Assembly (NCBI RefSeq): GCF_000346465.2
Contig: NC_034016.1
Span: forward strand, 21,506,442 to 21,570,441
Reading direction: 5' to 3'
DNA length: 64,000 nt
Origin: Prunus persica
Taxonomy: Eukaryota; Streptophyta; Magnoliopsida; Rosales; Rosaceae
In this document: in pieces, positions 11,623-24,760 of the stretch
Numbering within the stretch: the first letter of the stretch is position 1
Layout of the letters: each line of letters opens with the position of its first letter
Translations under genes and position numbers: made by a program
The notes under the pieces: model-generated
Seen by the model: only the letters and a program-made list of their open reading frames with translations
What the model was told of the DNA's origin: nothing
Database searches by the model: none

Positions 11623-13620
11623 ATGGATGCTGTGACTCAGTGGCAGAAACAGTGGTTCGACTACACCCAGTCTCTGCGCCGAGAGGTTTCTGCTTTCTTT
11701 TTCTTTTTTCCTTTCCCTTTTCTACAAGTTTCGTTAATATGATGATGATTGGGATTTCTACTGGGTTTTCTCTGTCGACCTCTGTCTGTTTATAGGGATA
11801 AAGATTTCTGGGTTTCGTTTATTTCAGCAAAAGAAACTTCATTGTTTGGAGTATAAGATTAGTTCGTGTGTAAAGTTAGGAACTTTCATATTGTTTGACG
11901 CTTTTATTGTTTCGGATTAAAAGGATAAGTTGTTTATAGAAACAAATGGATCTTTCTTCAGAACAAACTGTTATTTTGTTCAAAACTGGATTTGTTTTCT
12001 CCTTTTTGTTTTTGAATTTTGGGTCGTTGAAGGAATTTTGATGATTGGATTTTTTTGGTGGTGAAAAGGGATTCTTGGACGATCAGTTTGCACAGCTAAA
12101 GAAGCTCCAGGATGAAAGCAGCCCAGATTTTGTGGTTGAGGTTGTTTCTCTTTTCTTTCAAGATTCTGAGAAGCTTCTCAACAATATGGGCAGGGCTCTG
12201 TGAGTTTTTTTGTCTTAACCTTCAAGTGTTGTTCTGGTTTGCTTCACTTTGGAGATTTTTTATTCCTATTTTTTGGCTGTAGTGGTAGCTAGGTGAAACA
12301 ATTTTAATTGGATTTTCTTTGTTTTTGTAGAGAACAGAATGTTGTGAATTTCAAACAGGTAGATGCGTACGTCCATCAATTCAAGGGTAGCAGTGCCTGG
12401 TATGTCCAAGCTCTATTACTTTTTGTTTTATTCTCTGTTTTCTTTCAATTCAAATGCCTGGCTTGCTGCAAGGTGCAAATGATAGTGCTTATATGGAGCA
12501 TAAAAAAACTAAAAACTGGTCTGCTTGTTATTTGAAATTTGGATTACCTAGCTCTGGAGTTGTACATTAATTTTTTTCTCATTTTCTTGTTCTTTTTGAA
12601 GTGATTAATTGATCATAGAATTCGGTGGTTTACAGGATAGGTGCATCAAGACTTAAAAATGTATGCATCAACTTCAGAAATTCTTGTGAGGCCCAGAACC
12701 TTGAAGGGTAAGTAGTTTTGCTTCATGCTGATATTTTCATTTTTTTTTTTCTGTTTCATTGTAAGCCTGAAAATTTAGCCACTTAATACTTGAAGTGGCG
12801 CCATCAGTTTACGGTATTGACACAAATTTTTGCCACACATGCCTCGATGAATTTATTCAAGTTTGAGCAGTTTTTTTCTTTTCATGAATATCAATATCTG
12901 CAACTGTTGGCTGAACCAAGATCGATTGATTTATGATATATATTATTTTTCAGAAGTACCATCAAATTGGAAATTAGTCAACGGGTGCTCTGCCTTTGTT
13001 AACGATGCAATTATAAAATTAGGACTAGAACTTCGGAAGTCTTTGTTATTCAATTGAAGGAAAATTGATAATCTAACTACACTAACGTTGCAATTTTGCT
13101 GAATCCACTGTAATTAAGTGAACTTGGTATCATGTGTATGACTTGTATTTCTTGTGTTTTTACTTGACCCTAACGATGAAGAAAGGGGTTGTGGCATGGC
13201 AGTTGCACCTAAATGTGATTCAGATATTGTTTGATGCAGGTGTTTGAGATGTTTGCAACAAGTACAACAAGAAAGCTCTGCATTGAAGAGCAAGCTTGAA
13301 TACTTATTTATGGTAAGTACATGAAAATTCTATTTGAGATAGCTGGTATTTGCCAAGATGTTCTTGATTATCCAAAGGGAAATCTTGGCATAGTCATGCT
13401 TGTGAGCTAGGGGAGATAACTTATGTTCTTACCTTGACATATTCATCCCTTGGGATTCTCCAAAGAATCATTGCATTGCTGCCTTTGAACAATCTCAATA
13501 TGGATTTTACATTAGCTTCTCTGCCTATCTTCAATCATCCATTGACGTTGCCCCCTTTGGTTACTGTAGTTGGAGCAACAGATCGTGGCTGCCGGCGGGT
13601 CAATTCCTATTATGGAATAA
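11623..13620 (+). CDS. AHP1: Histidine-containing phosphotransfer protein (AHP1-like)
   Basis: Six coding exons: 11623-11685, 12069-12199, 12331-12399, 12636-12707, 13240-13312 and 13570-13620. They encode 152 residues, the normal AHP length. The HPt signature is [10 protein letters not shown], with the phospho-accepting histidine at residue 80 and the conserved K83 and G84 after it. The C-terminus is the typical [15 protein letters not shown]. These proteins shuttle phosphate from cytokinin-receptor histidine kinases to response regulators, moving between cytosol and nucleus. The first ATG (ACCATGG context) matches the family N-terminus. One small difference is the AW after GSS, where many family members have SS. 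Because the phospho-histidine is kept, this is not an AHP6-type pseudo-HPt. Confidence 0.94.
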
Positions 13621-15880
13621 ATTCTTTGAAAGAATCCCCTGCTAGGAAAAACGTCGAGAAATATGGGATGTCGCATAATTTACCGGAGTTCTTTTAGTTT
13701 TAAGATTGAATTTACTTTGACTTAGTGAAAAGTTTCCTACGTCCCCCCTAGCGTTTTGGTAACAATGTAGCTTAAGAACTTGCTTAGAGTATGTAAGGCT
13801 CTGTTCTGAGACTCTAAACATCATTTTATCATCATTCTTACTGAGGAAGTTGTTATTATCGAACTTGAGTTATGGCCAAAGCCCATATGATCCAATTGGT
13901 GAAATGATCTCCTGCAGCCCACCACATCAGCATCTTGGATGGAAATTTTTTTTCTTTTTCTTATCAATTTTTTTTGGGGACCCTGTTGTTTCATGAGATT
14001 AAGACCTACACAAACTGCTTGGTCACATATAAAGTTAAAAGTTAAGCCAAGACGTTTTTCTACAATTAATACCTACAGGCCACCAGTTTTAGAGCATCTT
14101 TTGCCATCGTTGATGTATTTGTAGCTTGTATGAACAGAAGCCAATAAACCATAAATGCTTAAAAATCTTGAGAGAGGACAAAAACCCACTATCATGTATG
14201 CATCAGAGTTTGCTATCTTGCTACACGCACACATACGCATCTCAGCTTCTTGTGGTACTTGAAGCTAGAAAGGAGGGAATGAAGCTCATTTTGTGCGGAA
14301 GGTGGTGTAGGTGGAAGAAAGGGACCGCACAAATAAGTTTCATAAATGCGGATGCTGCTAATGTAAGGTAAAGAGTGCAATGCCCAACAGTCTCTGGCAT
14401 GGCATGGAACCATTACCATATCCTAAACCAAAACCATGAGTGGGAATGTGTGGATGTTTTAGTTGTTGGGGTGGGTGGTGTCATCTGCTCACAACCCAAC
14501 AAAATACTACCATTGTTTTGTGGGGGCTTCATTGCATATGGGGGTTTGCTAGCTTGCTGCTTATTTTTTAACAAGAAATATTTGTGTGAAATGGGATAGC
14601 ACTATTTTGTTATCTTTAGCCAATTACGGTGTGTAGTGCGTGCGTGATAAATTTTGCATACAAATTTTTGTGTGTTTTTACCTACCTGCCAAAGTGTGCC
14701 AATTCATGCTTGCATAGCAATAAATACATATATATTTTGGTGTGATTTGTAATAGTTTAAAGCAAATCAAAGGTTCTAATACTTGTTTGACAGCCTTTGA
14801 CATGGAATTGTAGTGTGGTTTTCTTGGTAACTTTTTGACTTGAGCCAGGGAGGCAGTTGTGATATCAAGAAAGAGCTAAGGAGGAGTGAACACCAAGTTA
14901 TGTGAGATTGTGAAGTTCGTAACTTTTACCAACTTCTTTGACTCCTCCCATTGATGCTGGTTTGGTTTGGTTTGTTTTGTTTTGTTTTATGGGGCTCACC
15001 TTTCTTTGGGTCCAAGCCACCTCAAGGAAAAAGGAGAGCAAGTTTCGAGAAGTAAATGCCAACTGAAAATACAAAATAAGCAGTCAGAATGGCCATTGGG
15101 AATTTTAATTTTGTACCATTCCTGGGATATTGATTGAGAGGTGCATGGAAACTTCATAAAAGATTTTGGTACAATAGTAATTAAAAACAGTGGGTGTAGA
15201 TCAAATCATGAAAGCTATGGTGAATAAATTTGTTTGAGAATTGAGGCTTTTGAAGAAGTTTGGCAGGCTACATAATTACAAAAATACCACAAAATTCATA
15301 GAAAGCAAAAGTTACCCCATACCATCATGTACTTGCGCATCTATAGAGACCATAATGAAATGTTCTTGCAGTGGGACTTCGGGCTTTTGTGAGCTTTTTA
15401 TGTACTCCAAAATCCAAAATCAAATCTCACTTACTATTACTAAAGTTTTTCTTTCCCAAAACATTTCCTCAGTGATAAAGATATCAAAGTCATTATATAT
15501 TTTTGAGTAATTTTCTGGTAGTTTAACTATGAAATAAAACTTTTGATAATACAAGCGTATTAGATGATGAATAATTTGAATACGAAACTTTTAATCTACA
15601 AAGGAATGTTTTTAATCAATTGAGTTATAATTCATTATCAACGTGACCGTGTTCTAATTTATAATCTAATAACAGAAGATTAGAAAAGGAATTAAAAAAG
15701 GAGTAGGAAAAGTAATAGCAAGCAAAAGTAGGAATTTATAATCTAAGTATACCATTCTAATTTATAATCTAATAGCAAGCAAAAGTAAATTACGACTAGG
15801 AATCCGAGCCCTAAAAACGACTAGTAGTATCATTTCCTAAGAAGGAACCAAATCTAGCTGGCAAATAGTTTCCACATCAG
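13621..15880. other. Intergenic, about 2.3 kb
   Basis: There is no protein-like frame. The stretch from 15655 to 15790 contains a partly duplicated block: TCTAATTTATAATCTAATA and AATAGCAAGCAAAAGTA each occur twice. A run of TTTGG/TTTTG repeats lies near 14960-14990. Nothing else is recognisable. Confidence 0.4.
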
Positions 15881-16513
15881 ATCACAGTTTCACTAGGCCC
15901 TCTACCTTCCCACGTGCTATTGATGACGTTGCGGCAAGGTCACGTGATCCCCGCATTTCATCGGTTGCCAAGCTGGTACCCGAACCTGAGGTTCCGCCTA
16001 AGCACGTAGGCTCGGACAACCGTTTGATCCCGATCCCAAGCCCCAATAAAGAAAACAAAAACAGTAAAATATTAATAATAACAAAAATAAAAAAATAAAA
16101 AATTAAGAGCCTTGCAGTGCTCTGTAGTAAGTTGCAGAGTGAGTGATTGCGTCTTCTCTGAGAAGCCAGCACCCAAAAATATTCAGAGAAAAAGAAAAGC
16201 TTTGAGAGAGCTCAGATTGTAGTAGAATACAATACAAGACTAAATAATTGCCTTCTTCTCCAAGCCAAAGCCAAAGCCAAAGCCATCATTTTTGCTATTT
16301 GGATGCTGAACCTCATACTGGTCATCATCACCAACTCCATACTTTTTCCATTACAGCTTTCACGCTATTTCCCACGAGAAATCTGTAGCTTCCTCTCACC
16401 AAAAAGTGTTTTCTCCAACCTCTTCTTCCCTAAAAGCTCAACCTTTCTCTCTGCTATAAAACCCACAACACAAAGCCTTCTTCTTTCACTCAACCCAGTT
16501 GACTTGACCTGTA
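15881..16513 (+). promoter_or_regulatory. Promoter and leader of the LRR gene
   Basis: Two perfect CACGTG G-boxes (15911-15916 and 15941-15946) flank a TGACGT core. A TATAAA lies at 16455-16460, 54 bp before the ATG at 16514, so the leader is probably only about 20-30 nt. About 230 bp upstream of the start, 16261-16284 carries four tandem AAGCCA-type hexamers. G-boxes bind bZIP and bHLH factors. The regulation itself is inferred. Confidence 0.55.
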
Positions 16514-17722
16514 ATGGCGGAGAGTCAGAGGGTTAAGAGCTTTATGTGCATTGCGTTGTTCTCTATCTGTTTGCTTCAGTGTAATCCCATCGCCTTCGCC
16601 ATTCTCGACCCGGTTGATTTCTTGGCTCTGCAATCCATTCGCAAATCTCTCAATGACATGCCTGGCTCCAACTACTTCGCTTCCTGGGACTTCACTTCCG
16701 ACCCCTGCAACTTCGCCGGCGTGTACTGCGACTCCGATAAGGTGATAGCTCTCAACCTCGGCGACCCCAGAGCCGGAGCTCCGGGACTAACGGGTCGGAT
16801 CGACCCTGCCGTTGGCAAGCTCTCTGCACTCGCCGAGCTCTCGGTGGTTCCGGGTCGGATCTTCGGCGCTCTGCCGCAATCCATTTCGCAGTTGAAGAGC
16901 CTCCGGTTCCTCGCCGTCAGCCGCAACTTCATCTCCGGTCAGATTCCTGCGGGTCTCGGTCAGCTACGCAACCTGAGAACACTCGACCTCAGCTACAACC
17001 TGTTCGCCGGAGCAATTCCTACAGCTATCGGAACCTTACCAGAGCTCTCCAACGTCATTCTCTGCCACAATCGCCTCTCCGGTTCGGTCCCTCCGTTTGC
17101 CTCCCAAACCTTAACCCGGCTCGACTTGAAGCACAACGACCTCTCCGGTTCGCTCGCTCCCAACTCCCTCCCTCCTTCTCTCCAATACCTGTCTCTCTCC
17201 TGGAACCGGCTAACCGGTCCGGTCGACGGCCTCCTGAACCGGCTAGGCCAGCTCAACTATCTCGACCTCAGTATGAACCAGTTTACGGGTACGATTCCGG
17301 GTCGGGTCTTCACATACCCAATCACCAATCTCCAGCTGCAGAGAAACATGTTTTCAGGCCGGGTCCAACCGGATGGTCAGGTTTCAATATCGACCATTGA
17401 TCTCAGCTACAATCGGTTATCGGGTGAAATCTCACCGTTGTTCTCTACCGTACAGAGTCTGTACCTGAATAACAACCGGTTCACGGGTCAGGTTCCGGGT
17501 AGTTTCGTGGATCGGTTACTGGCTGCGAATATACAGATACTGTATCTGCAGCACAATTTTCTTACTGGGATTCAGATTAATCCGACGGCTGAGATTCCAG
17601 TGAGCAGCTCGCTGTGTCTGCAGTATAATTGCATGGTCCCGCCCCTACAGACGCCGTGCCCATTGAAGGCTGGGAAGCAGAAGACTAGGCCGACAGCGCA
17701 GTGCAACGAGTGGAGGGGGTAA
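16514..17722 (+). CDS. Secreted leucine-rich-repeat protein, single exon
   Basis: This is one uninterrupted frame of 402 residues. A signal peptide is visible at about 1-29 (hydrophobic CIALFSICLLQ, ending near AFA). An LRRNT-type cap follows (DPVDFLALQSIRKSL ... SWDFTSDPCNFAGVYC). About ten plant-type LRRs with LxxLxLSxNxxxGxIP spacing cover roughly 80-350. The C-terminal cap has paired cysteines (SSLCLQYNC, TPCPLKAG, AQCNEWRG). No transmembrane helix or kinase follows, so it is probably an extracellular LRR-only protein. The coding region is GC-rich compared with its surroundings, which is common for intronless plant LRR genes. Function is unknown. Related proteins are annotated simply as LRR family or receptor-like. 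Confidence 0.88.
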   Translation: MAESQRVKSFMCIALFSICLLQCNPIAFAILDPVDFLALQSIRKSLNDMPGSNYFASWDFTSDPCNFAGVYCDSDKVIALNLGDPRAGAPGLTGRIDPAVGKLSALAELSVVPGRIFGALPQSISQLKSLRFLAVSRNFISGQIPAGLGQLRNLRTLDLSYNLFAGAIPTAIGTLPELSNVILCHNRLSGSVPPFASQTLTRLDLKHNDLSGSLAPNSLPPSLQYLSLSWNRLTGPVDGLLNRLGQLNYLDLSMNQFTGTIPGRVFTYPITNLQLQRNMFSGRVQPDGQVSISTIDLSYNRLSGEISPLFSTVQSLYLNNNRFTGQVPGSFVDRLLAANIQILYLQHNFLTGIQINPTAEIPVSSSLCLQYNCMVPPLQTPCPLKAGKQKTRPTAQCNEWRG

Positions 17723-20013
17723 AGTGGGAAATTCGGATGGGCGTTAATATTTTTGTTTTTATTAAAATTTAATATATTCTATATTTTGTGGGCGGTGGGT
17801 TGCTTTAGATTCATTTATTTATTTTTGGGGAAAATAGTAGAAAATGATGAATGATGAATAAGAATTAAAAGAAGATTTGTGGATATTCAGAAATTAATAG
17901 TGTAACTATGTAGGGGAAATTAATGCTCTACTCTATTATTAAATATGAAGAATTTTTTGCAAGACTCTGTGAATGTATTTTATGGTATATTATTATTGTG
18001 ATAATTAATTATTCTCATGGTTTTTGTTTTACTTCTTATATAAATAATTAATCTAATCTACGGAGAGGAAGATTCGAACTTGGATGTAAGGTGACATATG
18101 CTGGATTTTGTTTTACTTTAGAATTCGTGAACTGATGAGAACAAAAAACATTTGATTTAAGGGATGAAAAGAGGAGTGAATCCAATCCAACCCTCATGTA
18201 TATGTCTATCAACCATGGAGATTGAGGGTTATCTTTTTTGAAGAAGTTGTCAAGTTTGAAGCTAAAACAAGTTTTTGTGCCAAAAAAACAGCAGAATTTC
18301 ATCTGTGTTGTTGATGAGAGCAGCAACAGCTTCTGAGTTCTTCCGAGTCGTGATGTGTCTCATTCAAGAAGAGCATGCACATCATTTTCTTGATTTGCTT
18401 TTCGTTATTTTTGATAGAAAGATGAAGAAGGACCGCAAGTGCCAATGCAGGTAACTCTGCTTTTCGGCTTTTGCTATGCACGGGCTTCTTCTCCCCAAAA
18501 TTAGCCATCATTGGAGCCAGTTACAAAAGACTAGTTGAGTGAAATGTGAAGCAACATTATTCAATATCATAACTTGCATATATGCGATTAGATAACATAA
18601 AATATAACTCAAAGTTGGGTTCCTTTTTAACTTTTGGGATGGTGGGTGGTGGTTGGCTGGCTGGTGCATATATTTACCTGTAAAAACTTAACCAAACCAT
18701 CAACTGAATATGTTCCCTTTGTTTCTTTCTTGAGAAATGCAATGTGCAAACTGCAAAGCCATGGAAGAAGAGGACATGTGAAGGTAGCTGGGATTAGGTG
18801 GGGGTTAGAGATGACAGCACATGAACAAAGCTAGCAGTCAGCACAAGTGTCAATCTATGACACACTTTAACAAACAAAAAAGAAAAAGAAATTGAAGCAA
18901 TTGACTCATTTGTTGTCTCTTCTTTTTGTTTGGCTTCTGCCAAAAGGTTTGAAAGGCATTTCCCTTGAATGGAATATTATTATTATTATGAGCTCTTTTG
19001 GCACAAGTAGTCAAACCCAATTCATTAAATCCATAACCTAATGCTGGGCTGGGATATATATTCTGTGTCTACAGTGTCTACTGTCTGGGTTTAGAAAATT
19101 ACTGGAATATGGAATTTGTGTTGTGAGAAAGAAAATAAAAAACATGCTTTTGGTTTGGTAATTGGATTCTGTGAAGCTTGGGCAGGAAGGCAGTCTCTGT
19201 TAATCTTGTATAACAAGAATCTGCTGCCTACCTACCAAATGATCTTCTGTTAAGCTTGTATAACAAGACATTTCTTCCTCTTTTTTTATCTTTTGGGAGG
19301 GGAGGGGATGGATCATAGGGGGTTACAAAAATAATATTGCAATAAAGTGGGGCCATGCCTTTTAACATTTGTTCATAATTGTAATGGTTCTGCATCATTA
19401 ATTAATTATATTAACTAATTGTCTTTTCCAAGAAGGGTTCCTCATTGATTATGTTATTATTCAATTGCAGTGCCTGCTTTAAAAAATTTTTATCGATTAC
19501 CTAAGTAGGGGCCCTTTCTTGTTTATGTCACCTCCCCTCAAATTGCATCATGGGGTGGGGGGTAGACCGTAGACAGGATGATTGAGGTATTCCTGTACTA
19601 ATTTTCTTTTTGGCCCCTTAACAATTTCTGTGTTATTAATAAGCTTTTTTTCTTTTTCCAATCCATTTTACTGTTTTCAACTATGAAATTTACTTGGTTT
19701 TATTTCCTTCCCGTTACTGTTTTTCCTGTTTTTCATTTGCATTCGCATATATTCTTTTTGAAATGGCTTATACATATCGAGTAAAAGTAGCAAAATAACA
19801 AGAACAGGTACACAAATAGGATGTTTTGCAAGATCAAAATTAACACATACTTGGTTATTTATTTACAACTGAATTTCGTGCATATGCTTATTACAAAAGA
19901 AGGGGCGGGGCTTATTTCATTGGTATAGGTACAACTTGAGGAATCATCATACATTCGCCAGATTATTGTGTCCTGAACAAAACTGCGTCTTGACTGCAAT
20001 ATCACTCCTGAGT
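17723..20013. other. Intergenic between two convergent genes
   Basis: It holds the 3' flank of the LRR gene and, on the other strand, the 3' UTR of the LEC14B-like gene. Around 19195-19270 a block containing the palindrome CTTGTATAACAAG occurs twice. No credible coding frame is present. Confidence 0.4.
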
Positions 20014-23000
20014 TCAAGAAAAATGTCTCCTCCAGATTCTGTTTCTACTGAAAGATGCTGGTGCTGGTGCTGGTGCTGGTGCTGGTGCTTCTCCTTTCCC
20101 TGGGAACTCCCATCTAACAACAGCCCCATCCCAAGAAGAGCTCACGAGCATTGGGTAATAGGGGTGCCAACTACAATCTCTTACAGGTGCTTTATGATAC
20201 TTGAGTGTCGCGACTCGGGCTCCACTTACCTACATAGAGTTAACCAAAGAAATTACCATAAGTTAAGTCATGAAATCTTCAGGGGCTAGGGGGAGTAAAG
20301 AAAAAGCAAGCATTCCAGAGTGGCACAAGCCACAGACTTGGCACTTGAGCATTGACATCAGCACACCGGATTGGTGGTAAGATTGGGAAAAACCTAACAT
20401 GAATACGTTGCAGTTTTTATCCAAAAGTCTCATGAACTGGTGAGTGTTAATCTCCTTTCATTTGAAGTCTAGATAAGTAGGAGTATCCTGATCCATTAAC
20501 TCAGGTCTGGAACCAGATGAAAAAAAAAAATAGAATGTGCAGCTCTAAATAACTAATACATGTACCACATACCAAATCGTATATATAAACGCCAGAATCA
20601 TGTGATCCAGTGTAGATGTACTTTTGTCCAGTGCTGCAAATTTCATGAAGATCAAGTATGTTAAAAGCTCAAGTTTGATTAACTCGAAATCTGTTGAATA
20701 TTACTCATTCAAAATTGTACCTATCGCATTAATGCAAAAGTAGGTTAAATTTCAAGATCACCAATCACATTTGAACAAAGAAACTCAACGGTGATATGAA
20801 ACCAGCTTCTGGACCTCTAGAGAAGTATGAATAAAAAGATTATGATTAGTGCTTACCTATATGCGGGGGAAAAGTAGCAGCGAATAAGCGTACGCAAGAC
20901 TGAATGACCTCTATATGTAGCTATTGATTGATCAGATGGATGTTTGATATCTTTGGCCTGGGGTGGGTAGTCCATCCATCTGTAATCCCATTCAGAACTC
21001 CTTTGCCCTGGAATGCTGGAATAAATTGAAGGATTGTTACTTTCTCGCAACAGTGATTAATTTTGGAAACCATAACTGGAAATTGCAAGAGACCAAACTT
21101 TCCTGCAGACCCAGCAAACAAATTTGCAATTCTGATCTTGATTTAAGAAGTGAAAAAATATCATATCGGGTGTTTATATAACAGAATTAATAAGATCGCG
21201 TTCACACAGATAGATAATAAAATTTCATGACCATGATCAACTACTGGACACATAAAAATAAAAGGAAAACTTATACATGTATGATTAGAAGAGCACCGTG
21301 AGAAGCTAGGATGTGAACATACCAGGTGGCCTTAGAAGTCATTCTCCTAATATCCCAAAGTTTAATGGCCTGATCTTTACCATTTGAAATGAAATAACGA
21401 CCATCTCCCTTGCTGTCAATGAATGTAATACCTTCTAGGTGTCCCGTCAAGACTCCTGCTGGCCTCCCCGTAGCTTTAAAACAACGTCTGTCCCACACCT
21501 ACACAAAGCTATACCTTATAGGAGTTTTCTCATTCATCTCAGGTAAGTCAAATAATAATGACTTCCTTAAAACTTCTCTATAACTACAACTTTGCGAATT
21601 CTAAAGTATGAATTCTGTGAAATACACATAATGTCTACCAAGATGTATTTATGTACAAGGGAAACTCAAAATTAGAAGTACTTCAATGGAGTGCCAGCAT
21701 GTGGACATCAAATTTACCTTACAGAGAGTATCATCACTTCCAGAATAAATAAGATGGCCACTTTCATCGGCAAAACATACGGTGTTCACATCAGACTGCA
21801 AAAGAAACCAATCAAATTTACGACCCCTAAGATCCCATCAAAGAGCAGTCACCACATTACATTTCAGTGTTCCTCAATATGAGGACAAAAAACTCCAAGA
21901 AAATACTAGAAGGTAAAGAAGAAAAAAAGACATTTGGTGACTAATTAGTGTGGGTGGTTGAAAGGGCTGAGGCACCCAGCCCCACTTCCTTAGCGGAGTC
22001 AAGGACTAGAGAGCAATAAGTAAAATACAATCAAGAACAAGAAGATAGAATCATTGAGGCGTTTAGAAATGCTTATACCGTGTGTGCCAAAATTCGAAGG
22101 GAGGGTTTATTGGCTTCAAGATCATAAACATATATGGAGTCATCACTACTTCCAGCAACAAGTTCGTGTCCATCTGTTGAGAATTTTATGGAGAAAATAC
22201 CAAACGAGTACCCTCCATCATCACCCGAGGAAAAATCCAAACCTTCATGGATCTCCTGCAAAAGAAATCATTCTCTGAATGTTTTTTTATAAAAAGAATT
22301 CTGTGAATGTCAAGCAAACCTATTATAGAAGGGAAAATAAATCCTGGTTTCAGAAGAAATCTTATACCCGCAATATCTACCATTCACCATTTTTGCACCC
22401 CCTAAAGAAAGATGCAATCAAGTAATAGCATATAAAGCAATGATGACAGATATTTGTCTCAGTGAGTTCAGATGATATTCACCGTTGACATCTTTTCTTT
22501 CCCATATTCTCAAGGCCATGGTAATTGTGCTAAAAAATAACAATATTATTCTATTTAATCAGTTATATGTTTCTTTTTCTCCAATCTGAAATAACATGAG
22601 AATCATCCAATCAATGTGACTGAGTGATAGCTGTAGTACAGTTTTGACAGGGAGCATGTACATGGACCAAATATTTTCGATCAATACAGATAAGCCTAGG
22701 ATCTTAGAATACATCAGCAAGGATCTAAAACACTCACCATTACTTTTCTTTTTTTAGTTTCAAATAATTAGAATCTTCCATGAGAAGATGAGCAAAATGT
22801 TGAAAAATAGAATATCTAGGAAAGCTAATTTAAGAGAGTACAGTTAGCCCAGGATAATGATGACATACTATGCTGGTAAGCGTAAAATGTGTTTTTATTT
22901 TGCAGTATGCATGAGATCTTCCCAAAAAAATTACAACACCCATTCAAATTGAAGTGTTGGGAACAATTGCACTTCATACCGTTACATTTGCAAGAGACTC

Positions 23001-24087
23001 TATTTGAGATGATCCCACATTAACCATATGAACAATAGGTGACATACTCGCATAAACCTGAAATATCAGAGTACAACGTAAAAATAAAGATAAAATTATT
23101 GAGAGACATTGCTATGTGTACCCCTGGCCATTGTGAAATTTTTTTCATTGATTCCAATTTCTATATATTTAGTGTTTGATAAGTCCATGTAGTAGTTTGA
23201 AATCCTTCCCCTTATTTCATTTATCATGATTTCTTGTTTCACTATGTAAGGGCAAAGATACCATTTTACATGAAATTAAGATTAAGAATATACAGGGCCT
23301 CACAAGATGGTGTTGATCTGGGGAAAGAGACGTATCAGTGACGGTCCATCGCATAGTTTTCGCATGAATGTTCTTCTGTATTTTCCACCCTTTATCCACA
23401 TTGTATATTCTAATCTGGCTATCCTGCAACCAACATGTGTGCAACAACTAAAATTCAAGCAAGCCTATAGCATCACTAACAAGTAGCAACCACGGCATTA
23501 GAGATTTATGTAATCTTAAGTCCATTTTTGAGATTTATGTAATCTTAAGTCCATTTTTTTCTGCTTTGGAACTGAAGAAACAGCACAACTATCTTTAAAT
23601 ATTGGGTTTTATGAGCAAACAGATGAACTCAACAAAAAAATAGAGGTCAGGATGGTCATCTTATTCCAAATTTGCCAAATTTAGCTTCAAGTGCAGTCAG
23701 TAAACATGTTACCTGAAACGCAGCAATAAAAAGAGATCCATCTGCTGAAAACTGTGAGACATATGCTCGGCTGGGCATGTGGTCAACAAGCCCAGGACCC
23801 TTCACTGGCAAATATCTACTTAGAACATGACAACGATCTGCAGAAGAGAACCTTCCCCTTCCCGAATAATTACCTTCTCGACCAGCCAGCATCTTGACCA
23901 CGGAAACGGGCAGGTCCCGCTTCCCCGGTCCAATTTGGTTGAGCCGCTCATGGGGTGCTGACCTTAACTTCGTGAGTTGGGCCACTTCATGCTCTAGATT
24001 ATGCAAGAGTTTGCCGGATGTTTGACTGCTACCAACTTCATCAAAATGGTCAGATTCTAGGGTCAATCTACTCAGTGAATAGCCCAT
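20014..24087 (-). CDS. LEC14B: LEC14B / DCAF11-like WD40 repeat protein
   Basis: Nine coding exons in transcript order: 24087-23713, 23423-23304, 23057-22980, 22255-22079, 21795-21718, 21498-21323, 21015-20857, 20633-20573 and 20229-20014. They give 479 residues. I chose the ATG of MGYSLSRLTLESD, the family N-terminus. The frame stays open upstream, but a likely acceptor lies just before it. WD40 blades run from about 110 to 450. Two WDxR (DWD-box) motifs, WDRR near 278-281 and WDIR near 324-327, fit a substrate receptor for CUL4-DDB1 ubiquitin ligases, as proposed for the DCAF11/WDR23 group. The C-terminus contains a pure Ala-Pro run (about 456-466) from a GGTGCT hexanucleotide repeat, followed by a basic tail. 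Confidence 0.9.
20056..20090. repeat. GGTGCT hexanucleotide repeat inside a coding exon
   Basis: About five tandem TGCTGG/GGTGCT units lie in the last exon of the LEC14B-like gene. On the coding strand they read alternating GCA and CCA codons, so unit gain or loss would change the Ala-Pro run without shifting frame. Confidence 0.85.
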
Positions 24088-24586
24088 CTCATCAAATTCA
24101 TCAAACTGCAGCCGCAGCGGCTGTGATATGTATCTGAGTTTAAGCCCAGAAGCAATATGATTTTGCACAACACATTTTAAGGACTAACAATATAGCCGAA
24201 CCTTGAAAACACTAAAAAAAAGCATCCCAATCACGCCAATCCTACAAGTATAAGCCATAACACCAAAAGAAATATAAGGACAACCAACCAAGTAGCTAAT
24301 CTTGTTCCTATTTCGTAAGCACACACCTCAAGCTACTTCCTTTCTTGGGAAATTTTACAAATACGACAACAAGCTTCCAACCCAACAACCTAAACCTTGA
24401 GAACACCGTTACCCTCATCTGCAAATTGAATTATATCCTATCATACTAAGCCATAACCAATGCAGAGGAAAATTTCTTGACGAACCATTTACCAGTTAGA
24501 CTAATCTGATTAGAACAATTTAAGAAAGTCCATGAATGAAAGAAATTCAATTAACGGCGTCGGCGACAAAGAAGAGAGAGACTCAC

Positions 24587-24760
24587 CTGTTGTGAAGAAA
24601 GAGACTTGAATTGGAGGGGGCTTTCTTTCACTGTGCATGTGCACATCGACATGGATAATAAATAAATATTGAGACTTCTTGTTGTTGATTAATGCCAACG
24701 CCAAGCTTTGAAATTTGTAAAGCAAGCAGCTTCAGCTTCGGCTTCGATAAGAGCGACTGT
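24587..24760 (-). other. Probable non-coding first exon of the LEC14B-like gene
   Basis: Read on the minus strand, a CAG|GTGAGT donor ends an exon at 24587. The next exon would begin just upstream of the ATG at 24087, with candidate acceptors CACAG or CTGCAG a few tens of bases before it. This implies a leader intron of about 480 bp. The upstream limit near 24760 is a guess. Confidence 0.45.

Noticed and set aside
13434..13697. 87-codon frame over the last AHP intron and exon
   Set aside because: It reads the final AHP exon in the wrong frame. The exon fits the AHP C-terminus in its own frame.
16303..16536. 77-codon frame overlapping the LRR start
   Set aside because: It has no protein-like composition and starts upstream of the TATA box, so it is probably not even transcribed. 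Kept only as a remark on start-site choice.
24088..24168. 27-codon upstream extension of the LEC14B-like protein
   Set aside because: Likely intron and leader. Family proteins start at MGY-S-x-SRL, and acceptor sites lie within the extension.
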